Source: an uncultured Clostridia bacterium (lineage in GTDB: Bacteria > Bacillota > Clostridia > Oscillospirales > Acutalibacteraceae). Taken from it: DNA of 6,169 nt. Made by a program: the position numbers and the translations under genes. Location: NCBI GenBank assembly GCA_945221685.1, contig CALYNN010000096.1:1-6169 (forward strand), read 5' to 3'. Below, piece after piece: positions 1 to 4,110 of the stretch. Every line of letters starts with the position of its first letter. Positions within the stretch are counted from its first letter, which is position 1. The notes below the pieces were generated by a model. That model was not told the DNA's origin, did no database searches, and saw nothing but the letters and a program-made list of their open reading frames with translations.

Positions 1-46
1 TACACGCGTAAGATCGTCGGCAGCGTCAGATGTGTATAAGAGACAG
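1..46 (+). other. Illumina Nextera (Tn5) adapter remnant, not genomic
   Basis: Bases 1-5 match the 3' end of the Illumina P5 oligo. Bases 6-13 (GCGTAAGA) fit an 8-base i5 index; from memory this is the Nextera S517/N517 barcode. Bases 14-27 (TCGTCGGCAGCGTC) are the Nextera read-1 arm, and bases 28-46 are the 19-bp Tn5 mosaic end ending in AGAGACAG. The order and spacing are exactly those of a sequencing library molecule, so this is untrimmed adapter at an assembly end. Genomic sequence starts at 47, and nothing biological should be inferred from these bases. Confidence 0.98.
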
Positions 47-86
47 CTTCTCTATTTAATTCTTTTTTCTTTTGATTATTATCCAT
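47..86 (-). CDS. 5' fragment of a probable third gene of the GH51 cluster, cut by contig end
   Basis: On the minus strand an ATG at 86-84 opens a frame reading MDNNQKKKELNRE, which runs without a stop into the adapter junction at base 46/47. It begins 14 nt after the TGA of the DUF6171-like gene, a typical operon gap. A GGGG run (91-94) lies 4 nt upstream and could serve as a weak Shine-Dalgarno. The visible 13 residues are Lys/Asn/Glu-rich, with no recognisable domain, so no function can be given. The alternative ATG at 100-98 on the same strand meets a stop after about 15 codons and is less likely. Evidence is limited to position, an open frame and a plausible composition. It could also be untranslated sequence after the operon. 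Confidence 0.4.
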
Positions 87-100
87 CTAACCCCATCCAT

Positions 101-355
101 TCACCATAAAACATTATCGGCGTTTGCACATTTACTGTCCTTCAAAGCTGCTCTCAATTCAACATAGCACCCACATTTAAGGCACATACCCGAAATCAGC
201 ATATCACATTTTCTGCAAGCTGATAGGCGGTTATTATAAACGCTTTCACTAACCTTAAGACTGTCATCAATGGTAGCAATATATTCCATAAGCTGATTAT
301 AGGAATTATTCTCGCCTGCCTCCTGAAGCAGACATTTTTTACATTGCACTTTCAT
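101..355 (-). CDS. DUF6171-like cysteine-rich small protein (putative zinc-binding)
   Basis: An 84-residue protein with eight cysteines arranged as CxxC (C5, C8), CxxC (C47, C50), CxxCxC (C58, C61, C63) and a final C76 before a terminal Trp. This paired-cysteine layout, with a 'Y..RL..C..CD.L..GMC..CGC.VE.RAA' core (about residues 40-70), resembles from memory the DUF6171 family of Clostridia. The biochemical role of that family is not established; a zinc ribbon or knuckle fold is an inference from the cysteines. There is no signal peptide or membrane segment, so it is probably cytosolic. Its ATG shares one base with the TAA of the upstream arabinofuranosidase gene (TAATG). A GAAGGA motif lies only 2 nt before the ATG, so translation probably depends partly on coupling or reinitiation from the upstream gene. 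A functional link to arabinose metabolism is not shown; this may be simple co-transcription. Confidence 0.85.
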   Translation of the reverse strand: MKVQCKKCLLQEAGENNSYNQLMEYIATIDDSLKVSESVYNNRLSACRKCDMLISGMCLKCGCYVELRAALKDSKCANADNVLW

Positions 356-1842
356 TATCCTTCAATAATAAACTTAACAATGCTGCAGGGCGGTATATTT
401 GCGGTAAAGCCGTCGGAAAGCTTTCTGAAATCGGTAAACTCCGTTGTTGCAACTTTATCGGCGTTTTCAAAATCATTCTTTGCGTGAATATCCCCTGAAA
501 GAATTTCGGCTTTAATTGATTTAACCTTTGTATCTGCAATCTGGCATTTAATCCTTTCGCCCTTATTTGCCGATACATTTGTTATAGTTGAATAAATAAC
601 ACCGTTATCATCAACGGAAGCGGATTCAATAAGCTTCGGACAGCTTCTTTTTGCTTCAGGCGAATCAATGTCGGTTGTGGTTATGTATGATCCTAAAAGA
701 GTATTTTCCTGATGGTCTTTAAACATCTTGAAAACATAATATGTAGGGGTCAGCACCATCTTATCTGCATCGGTAAGAATTACAGACTGAAGCACATTAA
801 CCGTCTGTGCAATATTAGCCATCATAATCCTATCTGCATGCTTATTGAAAATATTGAGAGTTAAAGCGGCAACAACTGCATCGCGCATGGTGTTTTGCTG
901 ATAAAGAAATCCCGGATTTGTTCCTGGCTCAACATCGTACCAAGTGCCCCACTCATCAATAACAAGCTTAACCCAACGCTGAGGGTTAACGCTATCCATA
1001 ACGGCAAGGTGGTTTGTTATAAGCTCCTCCATTTTATAAGCCTTGCAAACAGTTTTGTAATATTCCTTAACATCAAAATCAGTTGATGAGCCTTTGTGCT
1101 CCCAGCTATCGCCGGGTACAGTATAATAATGCAGAGAAATTCCCTGAGCCTTGTTCTTAACCTTATCCATAACCTGTCGGGTCCAGTGGTAATCATCACC
1201 GTTTGGACCGCAGGCTATTCTTGAAATTTTATTTTCGCTGTTATAATCGCGAACATAAGTATTATATCTTTTATATAGACAACCGTAGTATTCAGGGTCC
1301 ATATTACCGCCGCAACCCCAAGATTCGTTTCCAACACCGAAATATTTAACCTTCCACGGCTTGTCACTGCCGTTCCTTCTTCGTAATTCAGCCATAGGTG
1401 AAACGCCGTCAAAGGTCATATATTCAATCCATTCATTCATTTCCTGAACTGTTCCTGAGCCAACATTACCGTTTATGTAAGCGTCACAGCCGATTTGACT
1501 GCAAAGCTCGAAAAACTCGTGAGTACCGAATGAGTTATCTTCAACCACTCCGCCCCAATGAGTGTTTACCATTTTCTTTCTGTTTTCAACAGGACCGACA
1601 CCATCCTTCCAGTGGTATTCATCGGCGAAGCATCCGCCCGGCCAACGAATCACAGGCAATCCCATATCCTTAAGTGCGTTAACTACATCGCATCTCATTC
1701 CGTTAATATTTGAAATTTTTGATTCCTTACCAACGAAAATACCATTATAAATACATCTTCCCAGATGCTCGGAAAAATGTCCGTATATATCCTTGTTTAT
1801 TTTACTGATTTTTTGATTTGGATTGATAAGATATTTTTCCAT
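355..1842 (-). CDS. abfA: Alpha-L-arabinofuranosidase, glycoside hydrolase family 51, cytosolic
   Basis: This 495-residue enzyme hydrolyses terminal non-reducing alpha-L-arabinofuranosyl units from arabino- and arabinoxylo-oligosaccharides with retention of configuration. Length matches the short intracellular GH51 class (about 500 aa). The N-terminal segment 'IYGHFSEHLGRCIYNGIFVG' (19-38) and 'VIRWPGGCFADEYHWKDGVGP' region (64-84) are family-typical. The acid/base is E173 in GVGNESWGCGG (169-179), and the nucleophile is E297 in VIDEWGTWYD (294-303). Their separation matches characterised GH51 enzymes. Residues 1 to about 370 form the TIM barrel, and about 375-495 the C-terminal beta-sandwich. 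No signal peptide is seen, so it acts on imported oligosaccharides. The start is set by a GAGG ribosome site 6 nt upstream (1850-1853). It is the first gene of a leftward operon ending with the overlapping DUF6171-like gene, and faces a divergent peptidase gene. Fine specificity (arabinan versus arabinoxylan) cannot be read from sequence. Confidence 0.97.
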   Translation of the reverse strand: MEKYLINPNQKISKINKDIYGHFSEHLGRCIYNGIFVGKESKISNINGMRCDVVNALKDMGLPVIRWPGGCFADEYHWKDGVGPVENRKKMVNTHWGGVVEDNSFGTHEFFELCSQIGCDAYINGNVGSGTVQEMNEWIEYMTFDGVSPMAELRRRNGSDKPWKVKYFGVGNESWGCGGNMDPEYYGCLYKRYNTYVRDYNSENKISRIACGPNGDDYHWTRQVMDKVKNKAQGISLHYYTVPGDSWEHKGSSTDFDVKEYYKTVCKAYKMEELITNHLAVMDSVNPQRWVKLVIDEWGTWYDVEPGTNPGFLYQQNTMRDAVVAALTLNIFNKHADRIMMANIAQTVNVLQSVILTDADKMVLTPTYYVFKMFKDHQENTLLGSYITTTDIDSPEAKRSCPKLIESASVDDNGVIYSTITNVSANKGERIKCQIADTKVKSIKAEILSGDIHAKNDFENADKVATTEFTDFRKLSDGFTANIPPCSIVKFIIEG

Positions 1843-1849
1843 AAGATAA

Positions 1850-1853
1850 CCTC
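1850..1853 (-). promoter_or_regulatory. Ribosome binding site of the GH51 gene
   Basis: The minus strand reads GAGG six bases before the ATG at 1842-1840, a usual Shine-Dalgarno distance. It supports this start codon for the arabinofuranosidase. Its first two bases overlap the small TCGTT-A-AACGA inverted repeat at 1852-1862. Confidence 0.75.
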
Positions 1854-1862
1854 GTTAAACGA
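1852..1862. repeat. Short perfect palindrome TCGTT-A-AACGA in the GH51 leader
   Basis: Two 5-bp arms (1852-1856 and 1858-1862) are exact reverse complements around one central base. The site lies between the candidate leftward start point and the GH51 ATG, and touches its ribosome binding site. A one-base loop cannot form an RNA hairpin, so if functional it would be a DNA operator of small size. Five-bp arms can occur by chance, so this is only a candidate. Confidence 0.3.
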
Positions 1863-1880
1863 ATTTAATTACAAAGAAAC

Positions 1881-1907
1881 ATTATCATAACAGCTTTTAA
1901 TTGTCAA
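1881..1907 (-). promoter_or_regulatory. Candidate leftward promoter for the GH51 operon
   Basis: Read on the minus strand, a perfect -35 TTGACA (1907-1902) is followed by GATAAT (1886-1881, 5 of 6 to TATAAT) at a 15-bp spacing, shorter than the optimal 17. The alternative at 17 bp is TAATGT (1884-1879), a poorer hexamer preceded by an extended -10 TGA. Either choice gives a leader of roughly 30 nt before the GH51 ATG. The -35 box lies in the left arm of the 14-bp palindrome at 1896-1926. The suboptimal spacing suggests a weaker or activator-dependent promoter compared with the rightward one. Confidence 0.5.
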
Positions 1908-1926
1908 TAAACTATTGACAATTAAA
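1896..1926. repeat. Perfect 14+14 bp inverted repeat spanning both divergent -35 boxes
   Basis: The left arm TTTAATTGTCAATA (1896-1909) and right arm TATTGACAATTAAA (1913-1926) are exact reverse complements around the three bases AAC. Each arm contains one -35 hexamer: TTGACA rightward at 1915-1920, and its complement TGTCAA at 1902-1907 for the leftward promoter. A 14-bp perfect match is longer than needed to explain two -35 boxes alone, so it is a good candidate operator for a dimeric regulator acting on both transcription units. The regulator is not encoded in this window. It could instead form a cruciform or hairpin, or be partly chance in AT-rich DNA. Confidence 0.7.
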
Positions 1927-1943
1927 TCATAAAATGTTAGTAT
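1915..1943 (+). promoter_or_regulatory. Strong sigma-A-type promoter for the M24 peptidase gene
   Basis: A perfect -35 TTGACA (1915-1920) is followed after exactly 17 bp by TAGTAT (1938-1943, 4 of 6 to TATAAT), preceded by the extended -10 dinucleotide TG at 1935-1936 with one spacer base. Transcription is expected to start near 1950, giving a leader of about 30 nt before the ATG at 1979. The ATG at 1934 lies inside this promoter and so cannot be the translation start if the promoter is real. Confidence 0.75.
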
Positions 1944-1966
1944 ATTCCTATAATTTTAATAGGAAT
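1944..1966. repeat. Inverted repeat ATTCCTAT-N7-ATAGGAAT at the peptidase start point
   Basis: Perfect 8-bp arms (1944-1951 and 1959-1966) flank the seven bases AATTTTA. The site begins right after the -10 hexamer and straddles the predicted start point near 1950, so most of the left arm would not be transcribed. That favours a DNA operator over an RNA hairpin. Its centre (1955) lies 44 bp, about four helical turns, from the centre of the larger palindrome (1911). Function is inferred only from position and symmetry. Confidence 0.5.
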
Positions 1967-1969
1967 TAT

Positions 1970-1973
1970 GGAG
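1970..1973 (+). promoter_or_regulatory. Ribosome binding site that fixes the peptidase start at 1979
   Basis: GGAG (1970-1973) stands 5 nt before the ATG at 1979-1981. The in-frame ATG 45 bases upstream (1934) has no comparable purine-rich site and sits inside the promoter. This decides for the shorter protein, which starts MRLEKTAKAV, matching the usual beginning of the family. Confidence 0.8.
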
Positions 1974-1978
1974 CGATA

Positions 1979-3049
1979 ATGAGATTAGAAAAAACAGCTA
2001 AAGCAGTAGAGTCAACAGGCGCAGACGCAGTAATTTTATTTAACGAAAGCAATATGCACTATGTATGCGGATTTTCACCAAGCGAGGGTGTAGTGCTGAT
2101 AACCCGCGACGGCATTGGTTATCACATTGTTGACTCTCGCTATACAGAAGTTGCAAAAAAGCACGCAGATGAAACGGGACTTAATGTTATAGAAATTTCG
2201 AATACATTTATTGATGAGATCAAGAAGCTTGCAGAAAAGCATTCAATAAAGTCATTACTTTATGAGAATGAAACTATTTCATTAGCAAAATTCAGGCAAT
2301 ACACCGAAAAGCTTGACGGAGTAGAATTTGTTGAGCTTAAAGATAAATTGGCAAAGCTCAGAAATATAAAAGACATTGATGAAATTAATTTTATTAAAGA
2401 TGCAAATAATATTGCCGAAAAATCCTTTACAGAGCTGCTTAATGAGGTTAAGGTAGGAAAAACCGAAAAGGAGCTGGCGGCGCTTTTCGATTATCTTATG
2501 GCAAAAAACGGCTCCGACGGCCTAAGCTTTGACACAATTTTGCTTACAGGAGCACACACCTCTATGCCCCACGGAGTTCCCGACGGAAGAAAAATCAGCA
2601 GTGGTGACTTTGTACTTTTTGATTTCGGAGCAACATATAAAGGCTACCATTCCGATATGACGAGAACAGTTGCAGTTGGCTATGCAACAGACGAAATGTA
2701 TGAGGATTACAATCTTGTTCTTAATGCTCAAAAAGCGGGAATTAAAGCACTTGAAGCAGGAGCAAAATGCGCAGATGTATACAAAGCAGCCTACGATGTT
2801 TTGGAGGAAAAGGACAAGGCAAAATATTTCAGGCACAGCCTTGGACACGGTGTTGGACTTGACATTCATGAGGGCTATAACGCGTCTCCGAAAAGCAAGG
2901 ATATTTTTGAGGTAGGAAATGTAACCTCTATTGAACCGGGTATTTATATTCCAGATAAATACGGAATAAGAATTGAAGATTTACTTTATATTTCACCCCG
3001 AGGCAGAGAAAACCTTTCTAAAATAACAAAGGAACTGATTATACTTTAG
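1979..3049 (+). CDS. Aminopeptidase P family protein (M24B, Xaa-Pro dipeptidase/aminopeptidase)
   Basis: This 356-residue cytosolic metallopeptidase should cleave peptides with proline at the second position, helping recycle proline-containing peptides. Residues 1 to about 125 form the creatinase-like N-terminal domain, and about 130-356 the pita-bread catalytic domain. The five dinuclear-metal ligands are all present: D215 and D226 (FDFGATYKGYHSDMTRT), H290 (HSLGHGVGL), E319 (SIEPGIYI) and E333 (RIEDLLYI). H198 in MPHGVP and H297 in DIHEG match conserved substrate-side histidines. Length fits the short bacterial class (about 355 aa, as in B. subtilis YqhT). The start at 1979 is chosen for its GGAG site; a 15-residue longer reading from 1934 would begin within the promoter. 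It is monocistronic, transcribed from its own promoter and closed by the stem-loop at 3072-3107. Sequence does not separate dipeptidase from aminopeptidase activity, so no symbol is assigned. Confidence 0.95.
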   Translation: MRLEKTAKAVESTGADAVILFNESNMHYVCGFSPSEGVVLITRDGIGYHIVDSRYTEVAKKHADETGLNVIEISNTFIDEIKKLAEKHSIKSLLYENETISLAKFRQYTEKLDGVEFVELKDKLAKLRNIKDIDEINFIKDANNIAEKSFTELLNEVKVGKTEKELAALFDYLMAKNGSDGLSFDTILLTGAHTSMPHGVPDGRKISSGDFVLFDFGATYKGYHSDMTRTVAVGYATDEMYEDYNLVLNAQKAGIKALEAGAKCADVYKAAYDVLEEKDKAKYFRHSLGHGVGLDIHEGYNASPKSKDIFEVGNVTSIEPGIYIPDKYGIRIEDLLYISPRGRENLSKITKELIIL

Positions 3050-3071
3050 CAAAGCAGAAATTTACAGTTAC

Positions 3072-3107
3072 AAAGGCTTGCAGTATTAGAATTAACTGCA
3101 AGCCTTT
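3072..3107. terminator. Perfect 13-bp stem-loop, likely shared terminator of convergent genes
   Basis: Arms AAAGGCTTGCAGT (3072-3084) and ACTGCAAGCCTTT (3095-3107) pair perfectly around a 10-base loop. On the plus strand the stem is followed by TCTAAATATTTATT, and on the minus strand by a short T run then mixed bases, so the U-tracts are modest on both sides. It lies 22 nt after the peptidase stop and 17 nt after the FRG gene stop on the other strand, which suits a bidirectional intrinsic terminator. Confidence 0.85.
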
Positions 3108-3124
3108 TCTAAATATTTATTATA

Positions 3125-4087
3125 TTATTTTTTGACCGCTTTTTTAAATGCCGCTTCAACATCTGTTAAATACCGATATTCGTACCACGGTGCTTTGTCT
3201 GCAATAAGTTCTTTGATTTGAGGACAAATATCCTTGCTGATAACATATTTAGTAATCAAAAAGTCCTCTCGAATATTTTTTGTAAAATAGCCACCGTTAA
3301 ACAACTGAAAATCAGTGAGTAAAAGAAACACGCCCTGCTGAAATTTCATACGAGTATTTGTTGGAACATCAATAAGCTTTGCCGACGGCGTTGGCCTTGT
3401 GTTAATTATTTCCATATGTCGCCTAAATTCGTTTGTCATAGAAAGCTGCTGCTTATTTGCAATGATTTCTTTGACTGCGGATTTAACATTAATTTCATCG
3501 AAGCAGGAAACATACACACTTAAATCTCTTATCCATTCATTAGCAACGGTAAGATTATCCGTATAATCCTCAGGTCCCTTAAGCTGAAGCACAAATAAAA
3601 CAATATCATCCTGAAATTCACTTCTGTCCTTAAGCGCAAAGGATAGAGAAGGATAAATGCTTTTTGAAAAATCAATAAGAGGTGAAAAATCGTAATAGTG
3701 CTGGGCAAAGGCGCAAATTTCGTAAAGATTATTTTCATCGACCGTTCCCATGGTATTGGCATAAACGGTAGTAAAGCTACCGAGACTATTGTAATATTCG
3801 AGAAGAAACTTGCTGTCGATATGAATTATTCCCAAATCATTATCTCTAAAAAGCTCGTCAATATGCCTGAGCATTGTGGGTAAAAGCTTTCTTTCCTCTG
3901 AATTTATCCGTTCGCCTCTGTAAAAAAGCTGCTTTCCCGAAATGAAATCATCAAGAAGAAATTTCTTAAATTCTTCAAAAGTATCAATTTTCTTGGTAAC
4001 AGCACTGAAATCAAAATCAAGCTCTTTCGATACTATAGTGTTAAATTCGTTTAATCTGTTTTTTAAGTATTCTCTTGCCGAAAACAT
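3125..4087 (-). CDS. FRG domain-containing protein
   Basis: This 320-residue soluble protein carries the hallmarks of the FRG domain, a family whose biochemical activity I do not know to be settled. Visible elements in order are 'FYRGE' (55-59), 'LLPTMLR' (68-74), 'FAQHYYDFSPLIDFSKS' (127-143, the counterpart of the usual AQHYG-PTRLLDWT-S motif), 'FQQGVFLLL' (249-257) and a C-terminal 'YLTDVEAAF' (306-314) like the PDLxG ending of the family. Departures from the textbook motif are Tyr for the first Phe or Trp of FRG, Tyr for Gly after AQHY, and Phe for Trp in LIDF, so this is a divergent member. No signal peptide or membrane helix is seen. It begins 23 nt after the stop of the flavoenzyme gene, so it is probably co-transcribed. 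The ribosome site is weak (GGTG about 8 nt before ATG). FRG proteins occur in mobile and defence neighbourhoods elsewhere, but nothing here supports that role. Confidence 0.85.
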   Translation of the reverse strand: MFSAREYLKNRLNEFNTIVSKELDFDFSAVTKKIDTFEEFKKFLLDDFISGKQLFYRGERINSEERKLLPTMLRHIDELFRDNDLGIIHIDSKFLLEYYNSLGSFTTVYANTMGTVDENNLYEICAFAQHYYDFSPLIDFSKSIYPSLSFALKDRSEFQDDIVLFVLQLKGPEDYTDNLTVANEWIRDLSVYVSCFDEINVKSAVKEIIANKQQLSMTNEFRRHMEIINTRPTPSAKLIDVPTNTRMKFQQGVFLLLTDFQLFNGGYFTKNIREDFLITKYVISKDICPQIKELIADKAPWYEYRYLTDVEAAFKKAVKK

Positions 4088-4110
4088 AATTACACCGCTA
4101 ACAAAAACAA

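Noticed and set aside
28..46. Tn5-type transposon mosaic end that could mark a real mobile element
   Set aside because: It is directly preceded by the Nextera read-1 arm, an 8-base index and P5 bases, so it is library adapter. No transposase, second end or target duplication is present.
339..578. 79-codon minus-strand frame overlapping the GH51 3' end
   Set aside because: It is out of frame within the conserved C-terminal domain of GH51, and its product has no sensible features.
1843..1900. Catabolite-repression (cre) or AraR-type operator upstream of GH51
   Set aside because: I looked for the TGWAANCGNTNWCA pattern and for ATTTGTACGTACAAAT-like sites and found no convincing match; only the unrelated palindromes were seen.
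1934..1978. Fifteen-residue N-terminal extension of the M24 peptidase (start at 1934)
   Set aside because: This ATG lies within the spacer and -10 region of a well-formed promoter and lacks a ribosome site. The ATG at 1979 has GGAG at a good distance and gives the family-typical N-terminus.
2522..2869. 115-codon minus-strand open frame inside the peptidase gene
   Set aside because: It is fully antisense to conserved metal-ligand motifs of the M24 protein, and is a shadow frame.
3125..4087. FRG protein as part of an anti-phage or toxin-type system
   Set aside because: No partner effector, integrase, restriction gene or mobile element is in the window, and the gene sits behind a metabolic enzyme. 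Defence involvement would be speculation.
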